Positions 45,527 through 54,648 of a stretch of DNA of 64,000 bases are shown here, piece by piece. Source of the DNA: Marinobacter szutsaonensis (GTDB lineage Bacteria; Pseudomonadota; Gammaproteobacteria; Pseudomonadales; Oleiphilaceae); assembly GCF_039523335.1 (NCBI RefSeq), contig NZ_BAAAFC010000001.1, positions 2,046,001-2,110,000 of the forward strand, read 5' to 3'. The position numbers and the translations under genes are program-made. Under the pieces are notes generated by a model. The model did no database searches and was not told the origin of the DNA. It saw nothing but the letters and a program-made list of their open reading frames with translations. Every line of letters starts with the position of its first letter. Position 1 is the first letter of the stretch.

Positions 45527-46576
45527 TCAGAAGTAGAGTTTCTGCTCCGGCTCACTCCCTGTTTCAGGGGATTCCTCCCCGGCACTCTCATCGGTGGCAA
45601 CCTGGGTGAGCTGCTCACCGATCATGGTGGGAATTCCATCCGCCTGGTCCACTGCCAGTTCGATGGCACGGCGATTCACCTCCACCGCCGGGTTCCGCTC
45701 ACGGAACGCCTCGACCTCCGTGAAGACCCGTTGCCAGAGCTCGTCCCGATCTTCACGGGGATAATCCTCACCCGGGCGGTGAACCTCGAGCCAGACCTCA
45801 CCACCGGATATACCGATCTTGACCGGATCGCGGATCACCTGGACCGGTGTTCCCTTGTCAACCTGGTAGATAAACCGGGAGATATCCTCGTTGTACATCC
45901 GGAAACAGCCATGGCTGACCGCCATACCGACCCCGAAACGCTTGTTGGTGCCATGGATGAGGTAGCCTTTTTCACTCAGCAACAGGGCGTGGGTGCCCAA
46001 CGGGTTGCCGGGGCCGGGCGGGATCATCTTGGGCAGGTATTCACCATTGGCCTCGTACTCCGCACGGATACTGGCCGGCGGATACCAGGCCGGCGACTCC
46101 AGCGGCATGGTCACTTCGGCATCGGTGAGGGGCGAGGGATTCTCCTCGGTACCAACCCCGACCGGATAGACCTGCACCCCACCATCGCTGGTGAAGTAAT
46201 ACAGGCGGTACTCCGCCAGGTTGATCACGATACCCTTGCGACGGGCCTCATCCGGAATCACGTACTGGCGGGGCAGGGTGATGGTGGTACCTTCCCCGGG
46301 CAGCCAGGGATCCACGCCGGGATTGGCCTTCACCAGCTCCAGATAGCCCAGCGCCAGACGGTTTCCCAGGTTGGCGAAGGTATCCTCATAGCGGGTGGTA
46401 AAAGCCTGCAGCTCACCGGCGAGATCACCCTTGAGCTCGAAGGTGGGGACCCGCGGGCTCCGGTCAGGCTCGGCTTCAGACTCTTTGTCCGAGGCGGCAT
46501 CTGTCGCCGCCATTGCCGGTGCGGTCGCGAGGGCAACCAGCAGCGCCAGAATGTTCCAATACTTTCCAAACCGCAT
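45527..46576 (-). CDS. L,D-transpeptidase (ErfK/YbiS/YcfS/YnhG type)
   Basis: 349 residues: signal peptide ending APAMA-ATDA, a LysM-like stretch (ANPGVDPWLPGEGTTITLPR) and a YkuD domain with IHGTNKRFGVGMAVSHGCFR, containing the catalytic His and Cys. It should form 3-3 cross-links in peptidoglycan or anchor Lpp. The frame extends 52 codons upstream, overlapping the GDT1 gene, but the signal peptide fixes the start at 46576. A hydrophilic tail after residue 310 has no match. It follows GDT1 by 50 bp. Confidence 0.93.
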   Translation of the reverse strand: MRFGKYWNILALLVALATAPAMAATDAASDKESEAEPDRSPRVPTFELKGDLAGELQAFTTRYEDTFANLGNRLALGYLELVKANPGVDPWLPGEGTTITLPRQYVIPDEARRKGIVINLAEYRLYYFTSDGGVQVYPVGVGTEENPSPLTDAEVTMPLESPAWYPPASIRAEYEANGEYLPKMIPPGPGNPLGTHALLLSEKGYLIHGTNKRFGVGMAVSHGCFRMYNEDISRFIYQVDKGTPVQVIRDPVKIGISGGEVWLEVHRPGEDYPREDRDELWQRVFTEVEAFRERNPAVEVNRRAIELAVDQADGIPTMIGEQLTQVATDESAGEESPETGSEPEQKLYF

Positions 46577-46626
46577 AATTCTGTTCCGAAATTCAGTGTG
46601 CACGCTAACGGTGACAGTAAACCCAA

Positions 46627-47196
46627 TCAGGAGTTCATGGCCGTGGTCCAGACGGTTACTATCGCCAGGAGAACAAACAGGACGCTGGCGCTGATTCTCG
46701 CCGTCGCCAGGGGCATCCGCTCCATTAGCCAACGACCAGCCATAATAACCGGTATGTTGGCCAGCAACATCCCCACCGTTGTCCCCATGATAACCCAGAA
46801 TGTGTCCGTAAACTTCGCGGCCAGCACCACGGTGGCCACCTGTGTCTTGTCGCCGATCTCCGCCAGGAAAAACATGATGGTGGTGGCCATGAACGCGCCC
46901 ATGCCCAGAAACTTGGAATCGTCACTGTCATCCTTGTCGGGAATCAGCAGCCACAGGGCAATGGCAACAAAGCTTCCGGCCAGAATCCAGGGCAACCAGG
47001 CTTCGGGAATGAAACTGGCAATCCAGGCGCCCAGCCAGGCCGAGAGGGCGTGATTGAGGATCGTGGCGATCAGGATACCGAGGATGATCGGGGTGCGCTT
47101 GGCGTAGCGGGCTACGAGGAAAAGGGAAAGCAGCTGGGTCTTGTCGCCGATTTCGGCAATGGCAACGGCAGCGGTAGAGGCGAGAAAGGCGTCCAT
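46627..47196 (-). CDS. GDT1/UPF0016 (TMEM165-like) manganese exporter
   Basis: 189 residues, two inverted three-helix repeats, each with the EIGDKTQ signature (VAIAEIGDKTQLLSLFLVAR and FFLAEIGDKTQVATVVLAAK). Homologues (MneA in Vibrio) export Mn2+. The ATG at 47196 follows a CTGGAG ribosome site; an upstream open stretch lies inside the riboswitch and is not coding. Regulation is visible: a yybP-ykoY manganese riboswitch and its promoter directly precede it, which confirms the manganese assignment. Confidence 0.93.
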   Translation of the reverse strand: MDAFLASTAAVAIAEIGDKTQLLSLFLVARYAKRTPIILGILIATILNHALSAWLGAWIASFIPEAWLPWILAGSFVAIALWLLIPDKDDSDDSKFLGMGAFMATTIMFFLAEIGDKTQVATVVLAAKFTDTFWVIMGTTVGMLLANIPVIMAGRWLMERMPLATARISASVLFVLLAIVTVWTTAMNS

Positions 47197-47214
47197 CAAA
47201 ACAACTCCAGGGCG

Positions 47215-47388
47215 GATATCCAAGACATGAGACAGCCCACCTTCCGCCCATAGGAGGTGATCTGCCTCAGGTCTTGCCAATCCCTGCATTACGAACGCGG
47301 GACACGGTGGCCATGGAGATTGAGCCCCAAGTATGTTGACCACCGTCCGGCCGGATCTTTCGGCGCGGAGGCTACTCCCCTGAAGGAG
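47215..47388 (-). ncRNA. yybP-ykoY manganese riboswitch
   Basis: On the minus strand the leader of the GDT1 gene contains the conserved 5' element TTCAGGGGAGTAGCC (about 47370-47384) and, later, GTGGTCAACATACTTGGGGC (about 47323-47342), then GCAAGACCTGAGG, all hallmarks of the Mn2+-sensing yybP-ykoY aptamer (E. coli alx/mntP). A CACCTCC/GGAAGGTG stem close to the gene is the likely expression platform. The boundaries are approximate. Mn2+ binding should turn the exporter on. Confidence 0.88.
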
Positions 47389-47393
47389 GGTGC

Positions 47394-47422
47394 ATGCTAG
47401 CCAATTAAGGCTGACATCGCAA
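47394..47422 (-). promoter_or_regulatory. Promoter of the GDT1 riboswitch transcript
   Basis: TTGCGA (47417-47422) and TAGCAT (47394-47399) on the minus strand are spaced by exactly 17 bp, immediately downstream of the MFS stop codon. Transcription would start about 47386-47388, just before the aptamer's conserved 5' element, which supports the call. Confidence 0.6.
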
Positions 47423-48814
47423 CTAGGTCCGCATCCGCCACACCGGAACCGCAGCTACGGCCACAAACACGGCGACCAGCCACCAGGCGCTGTGAAAGGC
47501 ATCGATGGTGGGCAGGCCATCGCTGTGTGGACCGAATTCGACGGTCAGGGCCACGATATTAACGCCAAAGGCTCCACCGAGCTGCCGGGTAAAATTGATG
47601 GTGCTCGAGGCGGCACCCAGCTGCTCCGGCTGGAGCGGGTTGAGTGCGCCGGTGGACAGCGCCGGCAGCATGAAACCGATCCCGATCCGGCCCAGGATGG
47701 TCCACAGCGCCAGCCAACCGAACGCCAGGGTGACATCCGACACCGCAAACAGCATCGCCGAGACCGCAAACATGGCGATGCCGAACACCACCAGCTTGCG
47801 GGCACTCTGGCGATCGGCCAGGCGCCCGGCGAGCGGGAACGTGATACCCAGCACGATGCCGGCCGGTAGCATCAGCAATCCCGCTTCGGTCGCACTGAAC
47901 CCCAGAGAGGTCTGGACAAACAGGGGCACCAGGTAGGTGGATCCGAACAATGCCAGGCCCAGGGCCATCGCGCCCAGGTTGGCATAGACAAACGCGGGGT
48001 TCCGCAGGAGCGCGATGTTGACCAGCGGATGCCGGGCGGTCCGTTCCCGCACCACGAACAGGGCCAGCAGTATGGCCGCCAACAACGCCTGCAGGCCGAT
48101 GCGCCACTCGGCCCCGGCCAGTTCCTGCATGCGGTTGAGGGTATCCAGGGCCAGGCCGATGGTTGCCCCGAGCAGGAGCAGACCCGACAGATCAAAGCGG
48201 TAGGGTTCGGGGCGGGACGGAGGCAGGGGCAGAAACCGCCAGGCCATGAACACACCCAACATGGTGACCGGAGCAGGTGCAAACATGACGTAGCGCCAGC
48301 TCAGCTGGTCCACCAGGAAGCCCCCCAGCACAGGCCCCAGCGCGGGTGCCAGGATGACACCCATGCCGTAAATGCCCATGGCCTGCCCCCGGCGCTCCCT
48401 GGGGAAAATCCGGAACACCAGGTACATGCCCATCGGCTGCATCAGCCCCGCCATGGCACCTTGCCCGACCCGGGCGGCAATCAACTGTTCCGGCGTTCCC
48501 GCAAACCCGCCGGCAATGGAAATCAGGGTGAACACGACCATGGCGACGGCCAGGGTCTTGCGGACACCGAAGTGGTCCAGCAACCAGGAGGAAGCCAGCA
48601 TGGTAGTGGTCATGGCGGCTATGAAACCGGTCGCAAGCCAGTGAACCTGGCCCTGGCGGATACCGAACTCCAGCATGATGTCATGCAGGGCCACATTGAC
48701 CACCGTGGCACTGAGCACCGTGGCCATGGTGCCCAGCATGACGGTGCACACCGCCAGCCAGCGCCAGCGGTCGCCGTAGCGGGCCCTGAGTCCGTCGACC
48801 GTGTTATCCGCCAG
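47423..48814 (-). CDS. MFS multidrug transporter, DHA2 (EmrB/QacA) family
   Basis: Polytopic drug:H+ antiporter with about 14 helices. Motifs: ATVVNVALHDIMLEFG in helix 1, WLATGFIAAMTTTMLASSWL, PRERRGQAMGIYGMGVILAP then ALGPVLGGFLVDQLSWRYVM (motif C). The first ordinary start is GTG at 48751, with no ribosome site and helix 1 clipped. Upstream codons in frame encode LRARYGDRWRWLAV, a typical DHA2 lead-in. The only start with an AGGAG site at proper distance is CTG at 48814, so I give that as the likely start (463 residues). It follows marR by 10 bp and is probably controlled by it. Confidence 0.85.
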   Translation of the reverse strand: MADNTVDGLRARYGDRWRWLAVCTVMLGTMATVLSATVVNVALHDIMLEFGIRQGQVHWLATGFIAAMTTTMLASSWLLDHFGVRKTLAVAMVVFTLISIAGGFAGTPEQLIAARVGQGAMAGLMQPMGMYLVFRIFPRERRGQAMGIYGMGVILAPALGPVLGGFLVDQLSWRYVMFAPAPVTMLGVFMAWRFLPLPPSRPEPYRFDLSGLLLLGATIGLALDTLNRMQELAGAEWRIGLQALLAAILLALFVVRERTARHPLVNIALLRNPAFVYANLGAMALGLALFGSTYLVPLFVQTSLGFSATEAGLLMLPAGIVLGITFPLAGRLADRQSARKLVVFGIAMFAVSAMLFAVSDVTLAFGWLALWTILGRIGIGFMLPALSTGALNPLQPEQLGAASSTINFTRQLGGAFGVNIVALTVEFGPHSDGLPTIDAFHSAWWLVAVFVAVAAVPVWRMRT

Positions 48815-48824
48815 GATGAAACTC

Positions 48825-49250
48825 CTACTTCTGCTTTTCGGCGTTTTCCATGATCTTCTGGAACACCTTCAGTGCGCCCTCGATATCCTCATCGCTGATG
48901 CCTTCCAGCATTTCCTCGCGCAACTTGGCCGCACGCTCCGAGAGATCATCCATGAATGCCCGGCCGGCATCGGTCAGATGCAGACGACGCGCCCGGCGGT
49001 CATTGGGGCAGGGCCGGCGTTCGATCAGCCCCTGCTGTTCCAGGCTGTCCAGCAGGCGCACCAGCGTGGGATTCTCGATCGCCATCAGGCTGGCGAGTTC
49101 GCGCTGGGTCAGCCCCTCGCCGCCCTGCTGCAGGTAGACCATGGTGCTCCAGCGGGCCTGGGTCACACCCAGATCCTTCAGGCGCTCATCCAGCATCTTG
49201 CGCCAGCGGCGGGTAACCCGGGCAACGGCAAAGGGGAACTGGTCTCTCAT
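48825..49250 (-). CDS. MarR family transcriptional regulator
   Basis: 141 residues, SlyA/MarR winged helix: LDERLKDLGVTQARWSTMVY, the recognition helix LTQRELASLMAIENPTLVRL and the wing RRPCPNDRRARRLHLTDAG. It sits directly upstream of the DHA2 pump and should repress it, releasing DNA on binding a phenolic or lipophilic ligand (family knowledge). An imperfect palindrome at 49335-49354 is a candidate operator. Confidence 0.93.
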   Translation of the reverse strand: MRDQFPFAVARVTRRWRKMLDERLKDLGVTQARWSTMVYLQQGGEGLTQRELASLMAIENPTLVRLLDSLEQQGLIERRPCPNDRRARRLHLTDAGRAFMDDLSERAAKLREEMLEGISDEDIEGALKVFQKIMENAEKQK

Positions 49251-49334
49251 GGGTTATCGCTCCTGTCCGGTGGCCGCCCGGTCACTTGAAGCACCGGGGC
49301 TATCGGCCAAAAACTCACATTATGGGAAAGTCAC

Positions 49335-49354
49335 CAATAGTATGCTAACCATTG
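49335..49354 (-). promoter_or_regulatory. Candidate MarR operator
   Basis: CAATAGTATGCTAACCATTG is a 20-bp imperfect palindrome with seven of ten positions paired (CAAT, GT and GC matched by their complements). It is 85 bp upstream of marR in an AT-rich stretch. A TTAGCA/CATAAT pair 18 bp apart overlaps it on the minus strand. Regulation is inferred. Confidence 0.35.
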
Positions 49355-49411
49355 AAATAAAAACAGATATCAGATCAAAAATATAATCGGGAAAACCGAG
49401 AGGAAGCCGGG

Positions 49412-50695
49412 TCAGCTGGTCCGACGCAGCTCCTCCTTCATCCCTTCGACCTCGGGAGACTCGTGAAATTCCTCGTTCCGCGGATCCAGTTCGGTCAGCA
49501 CCGGCGAGGTCTCGGGCATGGCGGGCACGAAGTGCTCCTGCTGCTCCACCGGGACATCCTCGGTGTGATTGATGCGGTAACTGGTGATCAGTGCCAGCAG
49601 TACCAGGAATCCGGCGTTACCCAGGAACAGCCCCCTGGGGCCCAGGAGCCCGATCAGCTCGGCCATGACAATGGGGCCGATCACGCTGCCGACGCCGTAG
49701 CTGAGCAGCAGGGTGGCGCTGGCCGAAACAATGCGGCTGGTTTCCATTCGGTCATTGGTGATTGCCACGGCAATGGGATACACACTGGCCGACAGGCCGG
49801 TGAACAGACCCACCAGCAGAGTCAGCATGGCAAGATTCGTCGTTTCCAGTACACCAACGGCCCCGGCCGCCGCAGCCGCAATCAGAGCCACCCAGAACAT
49901 GACCCGGCGGCGGTCAAACCGGTCACAAACGCGGCCGAGCGGCCAGGCCAGGATCATTGCCGCCACGATGGCACTGGCCATGAAGGTGGAGGTCTTGGCC
50001 ACGTCCAGGCCCACCAGGGTGGCGTAGACCGGTCCCAGGGCATAGAAGCCACCAATCATGACGCCACAGATCAACGCACCGGCTACCCCGGAGAAGGACT
50101 GGCGGGCCAGGGTGAAGATGGACATACGGCTGGCCTGTTCGATCGCGGGCGCTTCCATCCGGGTCAGCGACAGGGGCACCAGCGCCAGAGTCAGCAGGAT
50201 CGCAGCCAGCGAGAACGGCATGAAATTCGCCGGATCGCCGACGTTGACCACCAACTGGCCGCCCGCCGCCGACAGGTAGAAGACAATCTGGTACACCGCG
50301 AACAGGGCACCGCGGTTGGCATTGGTGGCGCGGCTGGAGAACCAGCTCTCGATCACCACGAGAACACTGGCGATACTGAAGCCGGAGAGCACCCGCAGGA
50401 ACGCCCAGAACACCATGGACACCGCCATGGGGTACATCAGGGACGCCACGGCGGCCATGGCCGCAAACACCGCAAACGCCCGGATATGGCCTACCCGGCC
50501 AATTACCCGGTGTACATACAGGGTACCGAGCACGAACCCGATGGAGTAGCACACCAGCACCCAGCCAATCACGTCCGGAGCCACCTGCTCGATACTAAGC
50601 CGGATGCCCAGCAAGGTCATCAGGAAGGCATTGCCGCTCACCAGTAGCACGATGCTGAGAATCAGCGCAGACAGGGAAGTGACCATTCGGGTCAT
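49412..50695 (-). CDS. MFS transporter (YcaD-like)
   Basis: 427 residues, 12 helices with the MFS layout: GWVLVCYSIGFVLGTLYVHR then VIGRVGHIRAFAVFAAMAAV (motif A), FLRVLSGFSIASVLVVIESW and GRVCDRFDRRRVMFWVALIA. It matches the YcaD/CsbX-type group of small-solute or drug transporters with no known substrate. A 60-residue acidic C-terminal tail follows the last helix. The ATG at 50695 gives a normal first helix; the frame is open 29 codons earlier without hydrophobicity. It is not obviously linked to the marR pump, 150 bp apart. Confidence 0.87.
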   Translation of the reverse strand: MTRMVTSLSALILSIVLLVSGNAFLMTLLGIRLSIEQVAPDVIGWVLVCYSIGFVLGTLYVHRVIGRVGHIRAFAVFAAMAAVASLMYPMAVSMVFWAFLRVLSGFSIASVLVVIESWFSSRATNANRGALFAVYQIVFYLSAAGGQLVVNVGDPANFMPFSLAAILLTLALVPLSLTRMEAPAIEQASRMSIFTLARQSFSGVAGALICGVMIGGFYALGPVYATLVGLDVAKTSTFMASAIVAAMILAWPLGRVCDRFDRRRVMFWVALIAAAAAGAVGVLETTNLAMLTLLVGLFTGLSASVYPIAVAITNDRMETSRIVSASATLLLSYGVGSVIGPIVMAELIGLLGPRGLFLGNAGFLVLLALITSYRINHTEDVPVEQQEHFVPAMPETSPVLTELDPRNEEFHESPEVEGMKEELRRTS

Positions 50696-50972
50696 GACAA
50701 CGGGCTCCGGGCGGCAGACAACGGACAGTAAGTATTTGGGCCAAAAGTTAGCACCAGCCTCCGGACTGTGCCGGCACGGCATTAGACCAGTGGCACCCGA
50801 TGCAGGCTACTAGGGACTTCCCGAAACCCGCAAAATGTGATGCAGTGACTGATGGATGCCGCTCAAGCCGCGGTTTTTCGGGGTTTTTACATTAATGGGT
50901 CGTAACAGACCCTCTGACCCAGAGCAGGTAACATAAATCCAAGATAATCAATGGATCCGTGAGCGCCTGGAT

Positions 50973-51875
50973 ATGAAAAAGACGGACTGGCCCATCCGCT
51001 GGGATTTGCTGCTTCGCTATCGACTGATAGAAACTGTTGCCTTGTGGGAAGGTCGACTGACCACCAACCACATCTGCCACAGCTTTGGCATCGGCCGCCA
51101 GCAGGCCTCCAAGGACATCAACACCTACCTGCGGGAGCTGGCCCCGGGTAACCTGCTGTATGACCGTCACCTCAAGGGTTATGTGCCGGCGCCGAAATTC
51201 CGGCCGGTGGTTACCCGCGGCGAAGTCGGCGAGTATCTCGACCTGCTCGCCCGTCAGCAGAACCTGAGCCACACCTTCGAGTCACTGGATCTGGGCCTGC
51301 CGGACAGTCACGTGGTGGCAGGTCCCGGCCGGGTGATTCCCCCCGAAACCATGCGCGCCGTGGTGACCGCGACCCGTAATGGCAGGCAGTTGCGTGCCAG
51401 CTACACCTCTCTGAGTCGCCCGGAGCCGGTGGAAACCATTCTCGAGCCCCATACCCTTGTCTGCACCGGCGACAGCTGGCACCTGAGGGCGTGGTGCGAC
51501 TCCAACCGGGAGTTCCGGGACTTTGCCCTGAGCCGTCTGCGTACAGTACCCGAAGCGCTGCGCCAGCGGGCCCGCCACACCAGCCAGCACGATGAGGACT
51601 GGCTCCGGGAGGTCAACCTGGTGATCACGCCGGATCGCCGCCTGACCGAAGCGCAACAGGACATCATTGCCCGCGACTACGGCATGCACGGCGGCCGCCT
51701 GACCATCCGGACCCGCGCCGCGCTGACCCCCTATGTCCTTTCACGCATGGGCATTACCTTTGACAACGAACATCCGGACCCCCTGGTTCAGCAGCTGGAG
51801 CTGGCCAACCCGGATGAGCTGGGTTTCGGCAGCCGCCGGGAACAGGCACTCAAAGCGGTGGCCGGACTCTGCTAG
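50973..51875 (+). CDS. WYL-domain transcriptional regulator (wHTH-WYL-WCX)
   Basis: 300 residues: an N-terminal winged helix (LLLRYRLIETVALWEGRLTT then FGIGRQQASKDINTYLRELA), a WYL domain near 120-190 (EPHTLVCTGDSWHLRAWCDS and FRDFALSRLRTV) and a C-terminal WCX extension (LVITPDRRLTEAQQDIIARDY). This architecture matches the BrxR/CapW group of homodimeric repressors, often tied to anti-phage systems. No defence genes are adjacent; the next gene is a secreted nuclease, 10 bp away. A GGGTC/GACCC inverted repeat upstream (about 50896-50911) may be its operator. Confidence 0.88.
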   Translation: MKKTDWPIRWDLLLRYRLIETVALWEGRLTTNHICHSFGIGRQQASKDINTYLRELAPGNLLYDRHLKGYVPAPKFRPVVTRGEVGEYLDLLARQQNLSHTFESLDLGLPDSHVVAGPGRVIPPETMRAVVTATRNGRQLRASYTSLSRPEPVETILEPHTLVCTGDSWHLRAWCDSNREFRDFALSRLRTVPEALRQRARHTSQHDEDWLREVNLVITPDRRLTEAQQDIIARDYGMHGGRLTIRTRAALTPYVLSRMGITFDNEHPDPLVQQLELANPDELGFGSRREQALKAVAGLC

Positions 51876-51885
51876 ACTGGCCGGC

Positions 51886-53637
51886 GTGAAATCACCCGCG
51901 CTGTTTGCAGCCACAATCCTGGCCCTGATCCTGCTGACGCCCCTGGTGTCGGCAGCCACCGCCTGTGGCGGCGCCGCAACGCCCATTGCCCGCATCCAGG
52001 GCGAGGGCGACCGCTCCCCCTTCACCGGCCAGACCGTGACCCTCGAGGGTATCCTGACCCTCGACGCCCGGGGGAAAGGCGGTTTCCGCGGCTTCTACCT
52101 GCAACAGGCCGACGATCAGGCCGACGACAATCCGGCCACCTCCGAAGCCCTCTTTGTCTATACCCGTCGCCCGCAGGGCAGCCTGGGGCAACGGCTTCGG
52201 GTGACCGGTGAGGTGAAGGAATTTCATGGGCTAACCGAACTGGTCAATGTCCGGGAGCTGGAAGTCTGTGGCCCCGGGACCATGCCGGAAGCAGTCAGCC
52301 TGGAGTTGTCCGGGGACGCCACCTACGAAGCCCTTGAAAACATGCGGGTCTCCATCCCCTCATCCCTGACCGTGATCGACAGCTATAACCTGGCCCGTTA
52401 CGGGGAGCTCACCCTGGCGCCCCGGGACCGGGTGATTGCGACCGAGTATCTGTCTCCCGGCCCGCTGGCTGAAAAGCTGAACGACGCCAACGGGCAGATC
52501 ACTCTGGATGACCGCCAGGGGAATCGTGATCCGCGGCCCGTGCCCTGGCCACCGGGAGGTCTGGGGGCCGACAACACCGTGCGTACCGGGGATACCCTGC
52601 GTGGAGTCCGCGGTGTACTGGATTTCCGGTTCGGACAATGGCGGATCCAGCCCGGGTCGCCACCGGAGTTTATCGCCACCAACCCCCGCGAACCGGCACC
52701 GGCGCGCCCGGCAGGATCGGTGCTGCGGGTGATGACCCTCAACCTGGCCAACCTGTTCAATGGCAATGGCCGGGGCGGCGGGTTCCCGACTCCCAGAGGC
52801 GCAACAAACGAATCCGCCTACCGGCAACAGCAGGCACGCCTGGTCTCGGCGCTGACCGCCCCGGACCCGGACATCCTTGCAGTCAGCGAACTGGAGAACG
52901 ATGGCTACGGCGACCACAGTGCCGCCGCCACACTGGCAAAGGCCCTGGGGCCGGACTGGCGCTATATCCGGACACCGGGGAAAGACGGCAACGACGCCAT
53001 CCGTACCGCCCTGTATTACCGCCACGACCGGGTAATCCCGGTGGGCGAGGCACACCGGTTGACCAGTGGTCCTTTCCGGAACACGGGACGGCCACCGTTG
53101 GCGCAGGCGTTCCGGTTACGAAACAGCAATGACCCGGTCCGGGTGGTGGTTCCCCATCTCAAATCCAAGTCCTGCCGGGGAGCTACCGGCGCGGACCGGG
53201 ACCAGGGCGATGGCCAGGGCTGCTATGCCCACCGCCGGACCCGGGCCGCCGAGGCGATTGCCGACTGGCTGGCGGGCCTGCCCGGGCAGGGGGCTGGCGC
53301 CGGCACCCTGATCACCGGTGATATCAACAGCTACACCCGGGAAACGCCCCTGGAGGTCTTCCGCCAGCGTGGCTACACCAGCATGGTGGCGCAACACCAC
53401 CCGTGCACACCTGAGCACTGCCCCCATTACACCTACCGGTACAAGGGCCGCAAGGGTTCCCTGGATCATGCCCTCGCATCAGACCGCCTCGCGCCACGGG
53501 TTGTAAACGCCGTCACCTGGCGCATCAATGCCGACGAACCCAGGGCGCTGGGCTACCAGCATGATCTGGCCCCGGACAGCTCCGGGCCCTGGCGCTCCTC
53601 GGATCACAATCCGGTCATCGTCGACATCCGCCTCTGA
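51886..53637 (+). CDS. Secreted endonuclease/exonuclease/phosphatase-family nuclease (ExeM/NucH-like)
   Basis: 583 residues starting with GTG at 51886, which gives a good signal peptide (LFAATILALILLTPLVSAAT). An OB-fold-like domain follows (FTGQTVTLEGILTLDARGKG), then an EEP catalytic domain: VLRVMTLNLANLFNGNGRGG, ILAVSELENDGYGDHSAA, VPHLKSKSCRG, TLITGDINSYTRETPL and the terminal SSDHNPVIVDIRL. ExeM-type enzymes are extracellular DNases used to scavenge phosphorus or remodel biofilm. The frame is open further upstream within the WYL gene, but no better start exists. Probable cotranscription with the WYL regulator. Confidence 0.9.
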   Translation: MKSPALFAATILALILLTPLVSAATACGGAATPIARIQGEGDRSPFTGQTVTLEGILTLDARGKGGFRGFYLQQADDQADDNPATSEALFVYTRRPQGSLGQRLRVTGEVKEFHGLTELVNVRELEVCGPGTMPEAVSLELSGDATYEALENMRVSIPSSLTVIDSYNLARYGELTLAPRDRVIATEYLSPGPLAEKLNDANGQITLDDRQGNRDPRPVPWPPGGLGADNTVRTGDTLRGVRGVLDFRFGQWRIQPGSPPEFIATNPREPAPARPAGSVLRVMTLNLANLFNGNGRGGGFPTPRGATNESAYRQQQARLVSALTAPDPDILAVSELENDGYGDHSAAATLAKALGPDWRYIRTPGKDGNDAIRTALYYRHDRVIPVGEAHRLTSGPFRNTGRPPLAQAFRLRNSNDPVRVVVPHLKSKSCRGATGADRDQGDGQGCYAHRRTRAAEAIADWLAGLPGQGAGAGTLITGDINSYTRETPLEVFRQRGYTSMVAQHHPCTPEHCPHYTYRYKGRKGSLDHALASDRLAPRVVNAVTWRINADEPRALGYQHDLAPDSSGPWRSSDHNPVIVDIRL

Positions 53638-53760
53638 CCCTATCTGTCGGGCCCTCCTTCGCAGGTGACTCCCGCGCCCGAGCTGCAAGGCCGTTGAGCC
53701 AAGGCTGACTGATTCCCGACAGGTAAACTGGATCTGTGTCTCACTCCGACAGGACCTGTG

Positions 53761-54648
53761 ATGAGAATTCCTGCCCCCAATTTCTGGCCCGCCGCCCGCA
53801 CCGGGCAACGCTGGCTGCTGAATGCCCGACGCCGGGCGGCCACCGTTGACGGCCACCGGATGGTTTTCCTGGAGCGGGGCGAGCCCGGCCCCGGTCGGCC
53901 AACAGTCCTGCTGATCCATGGCTTTGCCGCCATGAAAGAGAACTGGGCCTTCTGGCTACGACGGCTGCCGCGGCACTGGCATCTGCTGGTACCGGATGTT
54001 CCGGGCCTGGGCGAAAGCGATTACCGGGAGGATGCCAGCTACCGGTACCTGGCCCAGGCCCTGCGCCTGCGCGAGTGGCTCGCCAGCCTGCCAACCGACA
54101 ACATTCACCTGGTGGGTAGCTCCATGGGGGGCGCCATCGCCGCCGTACTGGCCCACGAGATGGCGCAGGCACCCCGTTCCCTGACCCTGCTCAACAGCGC
54201 CGGCATTCCCGAGCACCCCGATGTAGACCTGGATCTGCCATTCGAAACCGATCGCGACGACCTGCTGATTCCCCAGGACTGGAAAGGCGTCTACCGGATG
54301 TTCACCAGCGTCGGCAACGGCAAGGCCACGGCCACCGGTATCGCCATGGCCGGCCTGCTCGGGCCGGATCTGCTGAGCCGTACCGATGCCCTCCGGCATA
54401 TTTTCGCGGACATGGTCGCGGACGCCCTGGCCCCGGCCCGTTACCTGGGGCCGGAATCGCCACCATTGCAGATCCAGTGGGGGGACCGGGATGTGATCAC
54501 TCCAACCCGCTGCGTCCGCTGGTTCGAGACCGCCACGCCCGATGCCGAAGTGCATGTCTTTCCCCGGGTCGGCCACCTGCCGATGCTTGAAAATCCGGGC
54601 AAGTCTGCGGCTGTACTGGAACGCTTCATCGAACGCCATGCCGGCTGA
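53761..54648 (+). CDS. Alpha/beta hydrolase
   Basis: 295 residues with the hydrolase core: VLLIHGFAAMKENWAFWLRR (oxyanion HGFA), VPDVPGLGESDYREDASYRY, nucleophile elbow HLVGSSMGGAIAAV (Ser in GSSMG), and acid and His in QWGDRDVITP and RVGHLPML. It is similar to lipase/esterase members near AraC genes in Pseudomonas and Marinobacter. No signal peptide is seen, only a basic N-terminus. A GTG lies one codon before the ATG; AGGACC precedes both. Confidence 0.9.
   Translation: MRIPAPNFWPAARTGQRWLLNARRRAATVDGHRMVFLERGEPGPGRPTVLLIHGFAAMKENWAFWLRRLPRHWHLLVPDVPGLGESDYREDASYRYLAQALRLREWLASLPTDNIHLVGSSMGGAIAAVLAHEMAQAPRSLTLLNSAGIPEHPDVDLDLPFETDRDDLLIPQDWKGVYRMFTSVGNGKATATGIAMAGLLGPDLLSRTDALRHIFADMVADALAPARYLGPESPPLQIQWGDRDVITPTRCVRWFETATPDAEVHVFPRVGHLPMLENPGKSAAVLERFIERHAG

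Noticed and set aside
51733..51885. Upstream extension of the ExeM gene
   Set aside because: The frame is open for 51 codons into the WYL gene, but the GTG at 51886 starts a proper signal peptide, which an extension would bury.
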